A stretch of DNA of 33,472 nt from an uncultured Ruminococcus sp. (GCF_946415235.1 NZ_CAMKRR010000026.1:1-33472), one strand, 5' to 3'; positions 6,940-16,644 are shown, counted from the first letter of the stretch. The notes: generated by a model not told the origin, from the sequence alone. Numbers and translations: made by a program.

Positions 6940-7085
6940 ATGATATAGTTTTATATAGGTGTGAACTCAATGGCAGCAGTCAGGCTGCCATTGACCCGAA
7001 CTGTGTTCAGGAGCGCAAATCCCTTTGAAAAATGAGGATTTGCGCGTAAACACATCTTTATGTCATGCATATCCGGGCATGATAC
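6940..7085 (+). ncRNA. Candidate structured RNA upstream of secA
   Basis: Three hairpins follow one another in a stretch with no convincing gene. CAATGGCAG pairs with CTGCCATTG (about 6968-6993). GCGCAAATCC (7013-7022) pairs with GGATTTGCGC (7036-7045), enclosed by TGTGT/ACACA across an asymmetric internal loop (TCAGGA against GTAA). TCATGC pairs with GCATGA (about 7063-7082). A promoter-like sequence sits just upstream at 6905-6933. I do not recognise a known class (it is not SRP RNA, tmRNA or 6S RNA as I know them). The remaining bases to the secA promoter hold only a hairpin at 7259-7275 and an unconvincing minus-strand frame. Confidence 0.35.
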
Positions 7086-7293
7086 AATGATTTTCAATCA
7101 GATCTTAAACTCGCTCTGGTATATGTTCAGCTCCTGTTGCGACGAGATACAAAAGACAGAAGCGATGGGCTGATACAGTATTCTGAGTATGTGCCCATTG
7201 GATAAAAATAACTTATTTTTCGTCAAAGTGCCTTTATACTGTGAAAATATGATGAAATAGCGGACTCTGTCCGCTGTTTCTGTATAATAGGTA

Positions 7294-7322
7294 TTGACAA
7301 ACACTGTCGTTTGTTGTAAAAT
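7294..7322 (+). promoter_or_regulatory. secA promoter
   Basis: TTGACA (7294-7299), exactly 17 bases, TAAAAT (7317-7322). The start codon follows after about 65 nt of leader. Confidence 0.8.
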
Positions 7323-7387
7323 ATATTATGTCTAATTATATGGATTATCAGACCTATATTATAATAAAGTAAAGGCGGAAAACAAAA

Positions 7388-10150
7388 ATGGGTTTATTCA
7401 AAAACGTTTTTGGTGCGAATGCTTACTCAAACCGTGAGCTTAAGCGTATCGAACCTCTGAAGAATAAAGTTCTCGAGCTTGACGAGGAATACCAGAAGCT
7501 CTCCGACGCGGAGCTCAAGGCTAAGACCGCGGAATTCAAGGAAAGACTTGAGGACGGCGAAACTCTTGACGATATCCTTCCCGAGGCTCTTGCCACCGTA
7601 AGAGAAGCCGCTTGGCGAGTACTCGAAAAGAAGCCTTATCCCGTACAGATAATCGGTGCTATCGTTCTTCATCAGGGACGTATCGCAGAAATGAAAACAG
7701 GTGAAGGTAAAACTCTCGTTGCCTGCGTTGCTTCTTACCTCAATGCGCTTTCGGGTCTCGGCGTTCACGTCGTTACCGTAAACGACTACCTCGCAAAGAC
7801 ACAGGCTGAGGAAATGGGTAAGGTTCTCCGCTGGCTCGGACTTACAGTCGGATGTATCCTCCACGGTCTCAACAACGATCAGCGCCGCGCCGCATACAAC
7901 TGCGACGTTACCTACGCTACAAACAACGAGCTGGGCTTTGACTATCTCCGTGACAACATGGTAACTCATAAGGAAGAGCGCGTTCAGCGTGCCCCCAACT
8001 TTGCCATCGTAGACGAGGTCGACTCCATCCTCATTGATGAAGCCCGTACTCCTCTTATCATTTCGGGGCGCGGCGATAAGTCCACAGACCTGTACTCCAT
8101 AGTTGACCGCTTTGCAAAAACACTTACTTCGACCACAGTCGTTGAAATGGACGACAAGGTGGATCAGGAGTCCGTAAACGATACAGCAGATTATATCATA
8201 GATGAAAAGGCAAAGACCGCTACTATCACACAGCGCGGTGTCAAAAAGGCTGAGGAAGCGTTTAGAGTCGAGAACCTTATGGATTCCGAGAATATGACGC
8301 TCCTCCACCACATAAATCAGGCTATCAAGGCTAACGGCGTAATGAAGAACGATATAGACTACGTCGTAAAGGACGGCGAGATCATCATAGTTGACGAATT
8401 CACAGGCCGTCTCATGATGGGACGCCGCTTCAACGACGGTCTCCACCAGGCTATCGAGGCTAAGGAAGGCGTTAAGATAAAGAGCGAGTCAAAAACTCTC
8501 GCTACCATCACTTTCCAGAACTTCTTCCGTCTTTATACAAAGCTCTCGGGTATGACAGGTACTGCCATGACCGAAGAGGACGAGTTCAAGGAGATCTACA
8601 AGCTCGACGTTATTGCGGTTCCGACTAACAAGCCCGTTATCCGTATAGATCACAACGATCAGGTATATACCACAGAAAAGGGCAAATACGTAGCTATCAT
8701 CAACAAGATCATAGAGTGCCACGAAAAAGGACAGCCTATCCTTGTTGGTACAGTTTCTATCGAAAAGTCCGAGCTCCTCTCCGCTATGCTCAAGAGAAAG
8801 GGCATCAAGCATGAGGTGCTTAACGCAAAGCAGCACGCCAAGGAAGCCGAGATCGTTGCTCAGGCAGGTAAGTACGGTGCTGTTACCATCGCTACCAACA
8901 TGGCAGGACGAGGTACCGATATCATGCTCGGCGGTAACGCTGAGTTCCTTGCAAGAGCAGAGCTGAGAAAGCGCGAGATCCCCGAGGAGATCATCACCGA
9001 GGCTATCGGCTTCGCTGATACCGACAACGAGGAAGTTATCGCTGCAAGAAAGCTCTACCGCGAGCTTTATGACAAGTTCAACGCAGAGGTAAAGGAAAAG
9101 GCTGTTGCCGTCAAGGAAGCAGGCGGACTTTATATCCTCGGTACAGAGCGTCACGAATCACGCCGTATCGACAATCAGCTCCGCGGACGTTCCGGACGTC
9201 AGGGCGACGAGGGCGAAAGCTGCTTCTTCCTCTCGGTCGAGGATAACCTCATGCGTATATTCGCGGGAGACCGCCTTGAAAACCTCATGAAGACCCTCAA
9301 TGTGGACGAGAATACTCCTATCGAGAGCAAGATGCTCACAAGGATCATCGAGTCCTCACAGAAGAAGGTCGAGGGTCAGAACTTCAGCATAAGAAAGAAC
9401 GTCCTCAACTACGACGACGTTATGAATACACAGCGTGAGATCATCTACAAGCAGAGATCACAGGTTCTCGACGGAGAGGATCTCCACGAGAGCATACTCA
9501 AGATGATGGAGGATCTCATTAATACCACCGTTGATTCATACCTTGTTGACGACGAGGTAAAGGACGACTGGAATATGGTCGGCCTCAGGGAGCATTTCCT
9601 CGGATGGCTCATCGGTCCCGAGGACCTCAACTTCACCGACGAGGAGCTTCAGGAAGTATCAAAGGAAGATATCGTAAACGCTCTCAGCAGCAAGGCAGGA
9701 GAGATATACGAAGCCAAGGAAGCAGAGTACGGCTCAGAAGTAATGCGTGAGCTGGAAAGAGTTATACTCCTCAAGGTCGTTGATACCAAGTGGATGGCTC
9801 ATATCGACGATATGGAAGAGCTCAAGAAGGGTATCGGTCTCCGTTCATACGGTCAGAAGAACCCTGTTATCGAGTACCGTTACGAGGGCTTCGAGATGTT
9901 CGACGCTATGGTAGACTCCATCCGCGAGGATACTATCCGTATGCTCCTTACAGTAAGACTTCAGGCAAACGAAGCGCCCGAGCGTGAACAGGTAGCTCAG
10001 CCCGACGCTCCCAATGCGGGCGCAGGCGACGGAAGCTTCTCAGACGAGCCTGTACGTGTTAAAAAGATCGGCGATAACGATCCTTGCCCATGCGGAAGCG
10101 GCAAGAAATACAAAAAATGCTGCAAGGCAAAGGACATGGCAGGCAAATAA
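7388..10150 (+). CDS. secA: Preprotein translocase ATPase SecA
   Basis: A full-length SecA of 920 residues, the motor that drives unfolded preproteins through SecYEG. Visible in order: Walker [10 protein letters not shown] (about 102-110), the [19 protein letters not shown]-type motif (about 209-223), the preprotein-binding region, the second ATPase domain with NMAGRGTDI and the RGRSGRQGD arginine-finger segment, the helical scaffold and wing domains, and a C-terminal SEC-C zinc finger [15 protein letters not shown] (about 897-911). AAAGGCGG lies 9-10 nt before the ATG. The organism secretes many dockerin enzymes, so a high demand on this motor is expected. The gene stands alone behind a consensus promoter and has no prfB neighbour. 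Confidence 0.98.
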   Translation: MGLFKNVFGANAYSNRELKRIEPLKNKVLELDEEYQKLSDAELKAKTAEFKERLEDGETLDDILPEALATVREAAWRVLEKKPYPVQIIGAIVLHQGRIAEMKTGEGKTLVACVASYLNALSGLGVHVVTVNDYLAKTQAEEMGKVLRWLGLTVGCILHGLNNDQRRAAYNCDVTYATNNELGFDYLRDNMVTHKEERVQRAPNFAIVDEVDSILIDEARTPLIISGRGDKSTDLYSIVDRFAKTLTSTTVVEMDDKVDQESVNDTADYIIDEKAKTATITQRGVKKAEEAFRVENLMDSENMTLLHHINQAIKANGVMKNDIDYVVKDGEIIIVDEFTGRLMMGRRFNDGLHQAIEAKEGVKIKSESKTLATITFQNFFRLYTKLSGMTGTAMTEEDEFKEIYKLDVIAVPTNKPVIRIDHNDQVYTTEKGKYVAIINKIIECHEKGQPILVGTVSIEKSELLSAMLKRKGIKHEVLNAKQHAKEAEIVAQAGKYGAVTIATNMAGRGTDIMLGGNAEFLARAELRKREIPEEIITEAIGFADTDNEEVIAARKLYRELYDKFNAEVKEKAVAVKEAGGLYILGTERHESRRIDNQLRGRSGRQGDEGESCFFLSVEDNLMRIFAGDRLENLMKTLNVDENTPIESKMLTRIIESSQKKVEGQNFSIRKNVLNYDDVMNTQREIIYKQRSQVLDGEDLHESILKMMEDLINTTVDSYLVDDEVKDDWNMVGLREHFLGWLIGPEDLNFTDEELQEVSKEDIVNALSSKAGEIYEAKEAEYGSEVMRELERVILLKVVDTKWMAHIDDMEELKKGIGLRSYGQKNPVIEYRYEGFEMFDAMVDSIREDTIRMLLTVRLQANEAPEREQVAQPDAPNAGAGDGSFSDEPVRVKKIGDNDPCPCGSGKKYKKCCKAKDMAGK

Positions 10151-10335
10151 TAAATGAGCGGCAGCTGCTGCCGTTCAGGGGATCAGAAATTAAACTATGA
10201 GGGATTGATTTCCATACCGTTCAATACCCTGTCAGGCACAAGGGATGCACGGAAAAGCTTTCGGGAAAAGGCTTTCCGTCAGGTCTGAACAGGAGAGCGG
10301 TACTTTGGAGAAAGAAAGGTTTTTGAGGTGACAAT

Positions 10336-11370
10336 ATGAAAAAGCTTATTTTTCCTGCTATTCTTCTTGCACTTCTTTCAGGCTGCGGCGAGGTCAACGG
10401 GACAACGGATAATAAGGACATAAATGCGGTTACGGAAGCTGTGGACGGTGCGACCACCAATCTTCAGAAATACGAGACCGAGTCAACTACAGACGTATTA
10501 TCCACGTCAGAGATCACTACCGCCAAGTCTGCGGGCAATAAGGTATCGGGAACAACTACTGCTGTTCATACAACAAGTAACTTGATCGTGTCTGCAACAA
10601 GGGCTTCGGGAAACGACGGAGTTGTACACGGAACAACAAGATCTGTTCCGACCGTACACAGGACCACTACAGCAGCGTCAACGACTTCCGTTGCCGAGTC
10701 TCCCACACAGACAACTTCATATGATCCAAAGGATTACAGCAACATAAGTTTTTCACTTGGAACAAAGCCTAATGAGATAAAGGTTATACGCAAAAGCAAG
10801 AACGGAGAGGAAACAGCTGTACAGCAGCTGAAGGACGTTGATACCACCGAGATAGAAAAGGAGCTGAAGAACGACGACGAAAAGAAGCTGGATGATTTCA
10901 TCATCAGTGCGGATTTCGACGACGACAGCTATCCTGACATCTTCATCATAGAAAACCAGAATGAGCTCAACAAATCGGGAAAATACTACCGTTATGATCC
11001 CGAGAGCGGCGAGTACACACTGTGGAAGGAAATGAACGCCCTTAAAAATCTCGTGGAGCTCAAGGAGCTTGAGGACGGCAATATTTCAGTATTCGACAGA
11101 AAAGATGAGTTTGAATACGAGCTCAAGACCTATACATGGGACAATGATTCAAAGCTCGTTCTGAAAAGCAGTATCCATCAGTATCCCGTTGAAAACGGTA
11201 CTGATGACCCTGATATCTATCTGGAATATGTCTACTATGACGCCGGCGGCGACGAGATATCAAGGGAATTAAAGGATATTTCGGGCAATATCATAGAGGA
11301 TATCCCTCCTGTGACAACAGAGCCTCCTACAGAGCCCACAGAACCTGCTACCGTAAACGAGGAAGAATAA
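10336..11370 (+). CDS. Thr-rich secreted lipoprotein, unknown function
   Basis: A 344-residue protein with a clear lipobox, LLSGC, so Cys17 is the likely lipidated residue after signal peptidase II. Residues about 20-130 form a low-complexity Thr/Ser/Val-rich spacer. From about 135 a folded domain contains alternating beta-like segments and an acidic ADFDDDSYPDIFII block (about 194-207) resembling calcium-binding FG-GAP/VCBS-type loops. The C-terminus is a Pro-Thr-Glu tail. The start has GAGGTG 5 nt upstream. A terminator follows at 11399. The threonine spacer resembles the linkers of the dockerin enzymes, but no dockerin or catalytic motif is present. Surface location is firm; the function is not known. 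Confidence 0.75.
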   Translation: MKKLIFPAILLALLSGCGEVNGTTDNKDINAVTEAVDGATTNLQKYETESTTDVLSTSEITTAKSAGNKVSGTTTAVHTTSNLIVSATRASGNDGVVHGTTRSVPTVHRTTTAASTTSVAESPTQTTSYDPKDYSNISFSLGTKPNEIKVIRKSKNGEETAVQQLKDVDTTEIEKELKNDDEKKLDDFIISADFDDDSYPDIFIIENQNELNKSGKYYRYDPESGEYTLWKEMNALKNLVELKELEDGNISVFDRKDEFEYELKTYTWDNDSKLVLKSSIHQYPVENGTDDPDIYLEYVYYDAGGDEISRELKDISGNIIEDIPPVTTEPPTEPTEPATVNEEE

Positions 11371-11398
11371 AAGCTTCCCGTACTTAAAAGAATTTATG

Positions 11399-11431
11399 AC
11401 GGGCTGCACCGCTATGGTCGCAGCCCGTTGT
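11399..11431 (+). terminator. Terminator after the lipoprotein gene
   Basis: ACGGGCTGC (11399-11407) pairs with GCAGCCCGT (11420-11428), followed by TGTTT. It shows that the methyltransferase frame upstream of 11470 is untranslated. Confidence 0.7.
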
Positions 11432-11469
11432 TTCAGCCGCAATACATCAGACCGAAAGGAAGTGCAGCG

Positions 11470-12237
11470 TTGAGCGGATACAGTGCTTTTGCGCGGTATT
11501 ACGACGAGCTTACCGCAAATATAGACTATAACGGGCGCGGAAGGTATTTCCACGAGATAATACAGCGCTTCAAGACCACAAAGGATAATATCCTCCTTGA
11601 CCTTGCCTGCGGAACGGGCAGTATTTCCGAGGTCATGGCAGGACTTGGCTATGACGTCATAGGTGTTGACAATTCCGACGAGATGCTTGGCATAGCTCTC
11701 GACAAGAAGTTCGGCAGCGGTGCGAATATCCAGTATCTCTGTCAGGATATGAGAAAGCTGGATATGTTCGGAACTGTGGACATAACCATATGTGCGCTGG
11801 ACAGTATCAATCACCTTGCAAGTCTCGGCGATGTAAAAAAGGTTTTTGAGGGAGTCGCCTTTTTCTCGGAACAGGACGGACTGTTCATATTCGATGTGAA
11901 TACTCCCTACAAGCACCGCGAAATACTGGCAAACAATACCTTCACCTACGAGACCGATCATGTTTACTGCGTGTGGGAAAATACTCTCGATCCCGCTACC
12001 CTCGAAGTAAAAATGGAGCTTGAATTCTTCGAACTGGAGGAAAACGGGCTTTACTCCCGAAGCTCTGACGGATTCTCGGAAAAGGCATACAGCGAGGAAG
12101 ATATCGAAAAGCTCCTTGCGGAATGTGGCTTTGAGATACTGGGAAAATACGGCGATGATACCTTTGAACCGCCCAAAGCCGACGCACAGCGGATAGTCTA
12201 CGCTGCAAGATGCATAAGAAGCGGTCAGAAATACTGA
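11470..12237 (+). CDS. Class I SAM-dependent methyltransferase
   Basis: A 255-residue protein. The start is taken as TTG 11470 because AAAGGAAG lies 7 nt upstream and the earlier frame (from 11428) falls in the terminator of the preceding gene. Motif I DLACGTG lies at about 44-50, then VIGVDNSDEML (motif II acid) and CQDMRKLD. FIFDVNTPYKH follows, typical of small-molecule methyltransferases annotated as methyltransferase domain 25 or DUF-type. The N-terminus (SGYSAFARYYDELT) is also typical. The acceptor substrate is unknown. The hslO start lies 13 nt downstream and the HAD gene follows that, making a three-gene operon. Confidence 0.85.
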   Translation: MSGYSAFARYYDELTANIDYNGRGRYFHEIIQRFKTTKDNILLDLACGTGSISEVMAGLGYDVIGVDNSDEMLGIALDKKFGSGANIQYLCQDMRKLDMFGTVDITICALDSINHLASLGDVKKVFEGVAFFSEQDGLFIFDVNTPYKHREILANNTFTYETDHVYCVWENTLDPATLEVKMELEFFELEENGLYSRSSDGFSEKAYSEEDIEKLLAECGFEILGKYGDDTFEPPKADAQRIVYAARCIRSGQKY

Positions 12238-12250
12238 AAGGATAATAGAA

Positions 12251-13123
12251 ATGGGTAATTTATACAGAGCGATATCCGCAGACGGTTCTGCCTTTGCGGA
12301 AGTACTTGACGCTAAGGATATTATATCCGAGATCGAACGCATACACAAGACCTCCGCTGTTATTACGGCAGGCCTCGGAAGGCTTACCATAGCCGCCTCT
12401 CTCATGGGCTATATGCTCAAGGGCGACGCTGACAGCGTTACTCTCCGCGTGGACGGCGGCGGTCCTTCGGGACAGCTTGTAGCTGTTGCGGACAGCAGAG
12501 GAAACGTAAAGAGCTGCGTGAACAATCCCGTTGTAGAGCTGCCGCTGAACGCTCAGGGCAAGCTGGACGTCGGCGGAGCTGTGGGCAGAGACGGTACTCT
12601 CTCCGTAGTCAAGGATATGGGACTGAAAGAGCCCTATGTCGGCGTTATCCCGCTTGTTTCGGGTGAAATTGCCGAGGATATCGCAAGCTACTACGCTTCG
12701 AGCGAGCAGATACCTACTGTATGCAGTCTCGGAGTCCTCGTAAATCCCGACCTCACCGTAAAAGCGGCAGGCGGCTTCCTTGTGCAGCTTCTCCCCTTTG
12801 CCGATGAGAAATGCATAGACATAATCGAAAAAAATGTTGCGAAGATACGCCCTGTTTCGGCTATGCTTGACGAGGGGATCACTCCCGAGGAGATAGCAGA
12901 TATGCTCCTTGAGGGACTTGAGCCCAATGTGCTTGATACGGCTTCCCCTGTATATAAGTGCGATTGCAGCCGCCGGCGCACCGAGAAAGTTCTTATAAGC
13001 ATAGGAAAGGACGAGCTGAGGTCTATTGCCGAGGAGGGCAGGGATACGTCCGTAAGCTGTCATTTCTGCGGCAAAGAGTACGTGTTCACTCCCGACGAGA
13101 TAAGAAAGCTCATAGGAGAATAA
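12251..13123 (+). CDS. hslO: Redox-regulated chaperone Hsp33
   Basis: A 290-residue Hsp33. The N-terminal domain carries the family DGGGPSGQL motif near 68-76 and the GGFLVQLLP motif near 174-182. The C-terminal redox switch has the zinc cysteines Cys237-x-Cys239 and Cys270-x-x-Cys273. Under oxidation combined with unfolding stress the zinc is lost, disulfides form, and the protein becomes a holdase. That makes sense in an anaerobe exposed to oxygen bursts. AAAGGA precedes the ATG. It lies 13 nt after the methyltransferase and 3 nt before the HAD phosphatase. Confidence 0.96.
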   Translation: MGNLYRAISADGSAFAEVLDAKDIISEIERIHKTSAVITAGLGRLTIAASLMGYMLKGDADSVTLRVDGGGPSGQLVAVADSRGNVKSCVNNPVVELPLNAQGKLDVGGAVGRDGTLSVVKDMGLKEPYVGVIPLVSGEIAEDIASYYASSEQIPTVCSLGVLVNPDLTVKAAGGFLVQLLPFADEKCIDIIEKNVAKIRPVSAMLDEGITPEEIADMLLEGLEPNVLDTASPVYKCDCSRRRTEKVLISIGKDELRSIAEEGRDTSVSCHFCGKEYVFTPDEIRKLIGE

Positions 13124-13126
13124 GCA

Positions 13127-13798
13127 ATGAAAAAGCTAGCTATATTTGACCTCGACGGAACTATCGCCGATACTATCTGCGACCTCGGAGACGCGGTGAA
13201 CTACGGGCTTGAAAAGCTTGAATGTCCCACTCATGACTATGAGGCATATAAACAAATGGTAGGAAACGGCGCTAAGAAGCTCTGCTTCAGAGCGCTCCCC
13301 GAGGATAAAAAGGACAAGGCTGAGGAGCTTTACCTCATGTTCAAGGAGTATTACAGTCATCATTATCTCGACAAGACAAAGCTGTATGACGGCATGAAGG
13401 AAACAATGGAAAAGCTTCAAAACAACGGCGTTATCCTTGCAGTTGCCACAAATAAGCCCGAGGACGCCGCAAGGGAGATAATAGCAAAGCTGCTCCCCGA
13501 TATAGATTTTCTCTGCGTGCTCGGCGGAAGCGACAAGAGGCCGCTGAAGCCCGATCCTGCTGTGATATCTGAGGTATTTTCCCTTCTCCCCAATGATGAG
13601 GAGTTTTGCGTCGAGATGATAGGCGACAGCAATGTGGATGTCATGACCGCGTGCAATGCCGATATCGGATTTATAGGCTGCACATGGGGATTTCGCGGAC
13701 GTGAGGAGCTTGAAGCCTGTATACGCGAATGCAAAAGAGGTGACAGCAGCTTCATTGCCGAAAAGCCCTCAGACATAGCTGATATAATATCAGAATGA
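13127..13798 (+). CDS. HAD phosphatase, phosphoglycolate phosphatase-like
   Basis: A 223-residue HAD hydrolase of subfamily I with an alpha-helical cap. Motif I is FDLDGTI with nucleophile Asp8 and acid Asp10. Motif II is AVATNK, the motif III lysine lies in KPDP, and motif IV is IGDSNVD. The Gph/PgmB-like family dephosphorylates phosphoglycolate, sugar phosphates or pyrophosphate; the motifs do not fix the substrate. The start codon follows the hslO stop by 3 nt, with its ribosome site inside the end of hslO, so the two are translationally coupled. Confidence 0.88.
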   Translation: MKKLAIFDLDGTIADTICDLGDAVNYGLEKLECPTHDYEAYKQMVGNGAKKLCFRALPEDKKDKAEELYLMFKEYYSHHYLDKTKLYDGMKETMEKLQNNGVILAVATNKPEDAAREIIAKLLPDIDFLCVLGGSDKRPLKPDPAVISEVFSLLPNDEEFCVEMIGDSNVDVMTACNADIGFIGCTWGFRGREELEACIRECKRGDSSFIAEKPSDIADIISE

Positions 13799-13801
13799 AA
13801 A

Positions 13802-13822
13802 AGCCCTTTCTATAAGAGGGCT
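13802..13822 (+). terminator. Possible weak terminator after the HAD gene
   Basis: The stem AGCCCT with AGGGCT, nine-base loop, directly after the stop. There is no good T-run, so efficiency is doubtful. Confidence 0.4.
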
Positions 13823-13974
13823 GAAATAGACTGAAATTAAACACAAAACAGTTTAATAAGAAAAAAATATTTTCGGAATTCTACGTTTTGCACAAAGGTA
13901 CACGTGATGTTTTAGTCAAGCTGTGCAAAGATATTGAAGAATTCCCCAAACAACATTCCATACTATTATAATAT

Positions 13975-14002
13975 AAAAGCCGCTGCAAATGCAGCGGCTT
14001 TT
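13975..14002 (-). terminator. Intrinsic terminator after the GH53 gene
   Basis: A 13-bp stem (AAAAGCCGCTGCA with its complement, AA loop) ends three bases before the GH53 stop codon on the minus strand. The U-rich arm suits termination. Confidence 0.88.
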
Positions 14003-14005
14003 GTG

Positions 14006-15613
14006 TTATCCGTTCTTTTTTATGGTTATTGTTGTCTTTGTGAGGGCATTGTCCTTATTGCCGAGCAAGTAGCTTTGCAGCTTAACAAGGTCTGCGATGC
14101 CTACTTCTCCGTCAGCGTTGAGGTCAAGCTCCGGCGACTTCTCCCCTGCCATTACTGCCTTTCTCAGCGCTACAGCGTCGAATACGTCAATTGTACCGTC
14201 GCTGTTGATATCGCCGAGTATTATCTCCTTTGTTTCCGTAGGCTCTGCGGTAGTAGTCGTTGTTGTAGTAGTGGTAGTGGTCGTTGTGGTAGTAGTTGTG
14301 GTTGTGGTAGTAGATGTGGTTGTTGTCGTCGTTGTAGTTGTTTCAGGCTTTTTCTGAGGATAGATATTCAGGAACAAGTCCAGTGACTCCAGCGGCTTGC
14401 CGTGGAAGTCGAAAAGCGCCTGATTGTCAAAGGAAGAACCGCCTGTTTCGGTAGCTCCGCTGTCGTAGTCCCTGGCGTAGACCGTTGCCCAGCCCGAGCC
14501 CTGCTGCTCCCAGTGCTTTTTCTGCTCCTCCCATGATATATCGGGAACTCCAAGCCACGCAGGCTCCCAGTAGAATACTCCTATACCGTGACCGTTGCAG
14601 TTGGCTACAGTCTGAAATACATCAGCAAGAGCCTTAGCCTGTCCGTCAACGGAAATATCATACCTGAGGTCGATGCCGCTGGTTCCGGATGAAACTGTGT
14701 TGCCGAAGGTGTCGCCGTCTTCATTGGTATAAGGATAGGCAGTCTCGACTACCATTACATACTTATTGTACTTATTGCCGATATCCGTGAGAGTTTTTTG
14801 CAGATTATCCAGCGTGCCGTGCCAGTAGGAGTAGTAGGAACACGCGAATATATCGTAATCAAGATTGCACTCCGCCATCACCTGTGCGTACCAGCCGAAA
14901 TGACCGTTGCCTGCATTGGCGAAATGGTGCGCTATGAGGATATTCCTGTCGAAGTCGCGGACAGCCTTCTCTCCGCTTGAAAACAGGTCGCAGATCTCAT
15001 ACATATCCTTTTCGCCGCAGAAGAAGCAGTCCGTCTCGTTGCCTACCTGCACCATGCCTATATCGCTGCCGTTTTCGGTGAGGTACTTTACCACCCACGA
15101 TGTCCAGTTGTATATCTCGCCTTTGAGCTTGTTATGGTCGTGGGGCATCCAGTACTTCGGACGGGTCTGCTTGGCAGGGTCTGCCCAGAAGTCGGAATAG
15201 TGTATATCCGCAAGGAGCTTCATGCCGTGCTCTGCTGCGCGTTTACCTATCTTTGCAGCAGTTTCGAGGTCGGAGTGTCCTCCACCGTAGGTATTTCCGT
15301 TATCGTCGTGAGGTTCGTTCCATATCCTTACGCGGATATAGTTCACACCGTGGTCGGCAAGAGTCTGAAAAATGTCCTGCTCACTGCCCTTGTCGTCATA
15401 GAACTTCACGCCTGCTTCCTCAATGGAAATGATAGACGAGATATCAACTCCGCGGATCGGCTCGCCGCCGTTTATGCGGCTGTCAAAGTTTGTAAATGTT
15501 ACCGAGGGGATATTTGCAGCCTCTGCTGTTCTTTTTACGCTGTCAGTGCATATCGCTGAGGAAAAAGCAATGAGTGCAGCCGCTGCGAGGGCTATAGATC
15601 TTTTTGCTTTCAT
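14006..15613 (-). CDS. GH53 endo-beta-1,4-galactanase with dockerin
   Basis: A 535-residue secreted enzyme. ATG 15613 has AAAGGAG 6 nt upstream; an in-frame start 18 nt earlier is less likely. Order: signal peptide (1 to about 33), GH53 domain (about 50-395), Thr linker (about 400-440), type I dockerin (about 455-515). The acid/base is Glu193 in MVQVGNET and the nucleophile Glu290 in VVETAYPYT, both standard for GH53. It cleaves beta-1,4-galactan side chains of pectin. Its dockerin (GDINSDGTIDVFDAV and LNADGEVGIADLV) is of a different subtype from the other two in the window, so it may dock to a different cohesin. The NERD gene 27 nt upstream runs the same way. Confidence 0.95.
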   Translation of the reverse strand: MKAKRSIALAAAALIAFSSAICTDSVKRTAEAANIPSVTFTNFDSRINGGEPIRGVDISSIISIEEAGVKFYDDKGSEQDIFQTLADHGVNYIRVRIWNEPHDDNGNTYGGGHSDLETAAKIGKRAAEHGMKLLADIHYSDFWADPAKQTRPKYWMPHDHNKLKGEIYNWTSWVVKYLTENGSDIGMVQVGNETDCFFCGEKDMYEICDLFSSGEKAVRDFDRNILIAHHFANAGNGHFGWYAQVMAECNLDYDIFACSYYSYWHGTLDNLQKTLTDIGNKYNKYVMVVETAYPYTNEDGDTFGNTVSSGTSGIDLRYDISVDGQAKALADVFQTVANCNGHGIGVFYWEPAWLGVPDISWEEQKKHWEQQGSGWATVYARDYDSGATETGGSSFDNQALFDFHGKPLESLDLFLNIYPQKKPETTTTTTTTTSTTTTTTTTTTTTTTTTTTTTTAEPTETKEIILGDINSDGTIDVFDAVALRKAVMAGEKSPELDLNADGEVGIADLVKLQSYLLGNKDNALTKTTITIKKNG

Positions 15614-15640
15614 AATAAACTCCTTTGGCATAAGCCTGTA

Positions 15641-16288
15641 TCAGTCGTTTTTCTTGCGTGTTCTTATCCATGCTTTTTTGAGGGGATTTTTTACCTGCAT
15701 ATCGCTGAAATAGTTGTACAGCACATCCTGATTGCAGCCTGCATCGGGAAGTGACTTATACAGCTTTTCAAGTCCTTTGAGATCGGTGCCAAGCTCTGAC
15801 GGGAACTCGATATCCTTTGCGGCAAAGACTACCGCGCCGTTTACGGGAGTCTTGTCGAAGCCGCCCTTTTTCAGATGATGCACCACATTGTCAATATGTG
15901 TCTTGTTCTGCATCTGAGGATTGTATAGCTTATGGGTCTTGCTGCCTATGGTATGGGTAAGGTTCTTGCCGCTGCCCGAGACCTTTCCCGATATGCCCTT
16001 TGTCTCCACCACGAGAACTCCGAAGCGTCCGAAAACAAGGTGATCCACCTCGCAGGCCTTGTTGTAAAGAGGGAGATAGGCGTTGTTGATGATCTTCACA
16101 TGGTCTGCTTTTCCCAGCTTTTTCAGGAGCTTTCCCACTTTTTTCTCGGCAGTTCTTCCCTTTCGTCTGCCCTTGCTGAAGTGAACGCAGATATACAGAA
16201 TGAGCAGCAGAGCGGCTGCGGCTGCGATCGCTATGAGTATCCATGTCTTTTTGTCAAGATCAAATAATGAAATATTAGCAAAAACCAT
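15641..16288 (-). CDS. NERD-domain membrane protein
   Basis: A 215-residue protein. ATG 16288 has GAAGGAG 6 nt upstream; a TTG five codons earlier is less likely. One membrane helix (about 15-37) is followed by a basic stretch. A NERD nuclease-related domain spans about 45-165, with GRTAEKKVGKLL, EVDHLVFGRFGVLVVETKG (the E-V-D...E-T-K restriction-like active-site pattern) and YNPQMQNKTHI. NERD proteins are predicted nucleases of unclear role. The GH53 start lies 27 nt downstream with no terminator between, so co-transcription is likely even though the functions look unrelated. Confidence 0.88.
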   Translation of the reverse strand: MVFANISLFDLDKKTWILIAIAAAAALLLILYICVHFSKGRRKGRTAEKKVGKLLKKLGKADHVKIINNAYLPLYNKACEVDHLVFGRFGVLVVETKGISGKVSGSGKNLTHTIGSKTHKLYNPQMQNKTHIDNVVHHLKKGGFDKTPVNGAVVFAAKDIEFPSELGTDLKGLEKLYKSLPDAGCNQDVLYNYFSDMQVKNPLKKAWIRTRKKND

Positions 16289-16425
16289 AATTTTCTCCTT
16301 CAAAAATGAATAAACGGGAGTTCAGCGTCAATAATACCTATGTACCGTTGAAACGCGCGATAAACCGCAGTCAGCGGTAAACGGCGCAAAGCGTCAAAAT
16401 CCCGAAATCAAGAGGTGTTCTCAGT

Positions 16426-16644
16426 ATGTGGGACAAAATTGCTCTTATTCTTCTGATAATCGGAGGAATAAACTGGGGATTGGTCGGTATATTCGAGTTT
16501 GATATGGTAGCATGGCTTTTCGGCGGCGCAGGAAGCGTCCTCAGCCGTGCCGTCTACATTCTTGTAGCTATCTCGGCAGTATGGTGCATATCTCTTCTCT
16601 TCCGCAGAGATGAAGAGCTCGCCGTGCAGAATATCGACCGATAG
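16426..16644 (+). CDS. DUF378 small membrane protein
   Basis: A 72-residue protein with two hydrophobic helices (about 5-22 and 39-60) and the family signature IIGGINWGLVGIFEFDMVAWLFGG, then SRAVYILV. This is the DUF378 family, found widely in Bacillota without known function. GAGGTG precedes the ATG by about 8 nt. It is divergent from the NERD gene and convergent with the rpsR operon. A hairpin at 16657-16684 follows the stop. Confidence 0.88.
   Translation: MWDKIALILLIIGGINWGLVGIFEFDMVAWLFGGAGSVLSRAVYILVAISAVWCISLLFRRDEELAVQNIDR

Noticed and set aside
7098-7304. 68-codon minus-strand frame upstream of secA
   Set aside because: It starts with GTG without a ribosome site, overlaps the secA promoter on the other strand, and the product resembles no family.
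8489-9154. Long minus-strand open frame inside secA
   Set aside because: A shadow of secA on the opposite strand: no ribosome site, and the composition mirrors the secA codons.
10151-10335. Release factor 2 with programmed frameshift after secA
   Set aside because: prfB often follows secA in Bacillota, but this gap holds only small hairpins and the next gene is a lipoprotein.
11269-12405. 378-codon minus-strand open frame across the methyltransferase gene
   Set aside because: It spans a terminator and three real genes on the plus strand, with no start context and an implausible composition.
13826-13972. About 50 codons of open plus-strand frame (EFYVLHKGTRDVLVKLCKDIEEF)
   Set aside because: It reads somewhat like protein but has no start codon or ribosome site, and no family is recognised. 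It may be a gene scrap; too weak to call.
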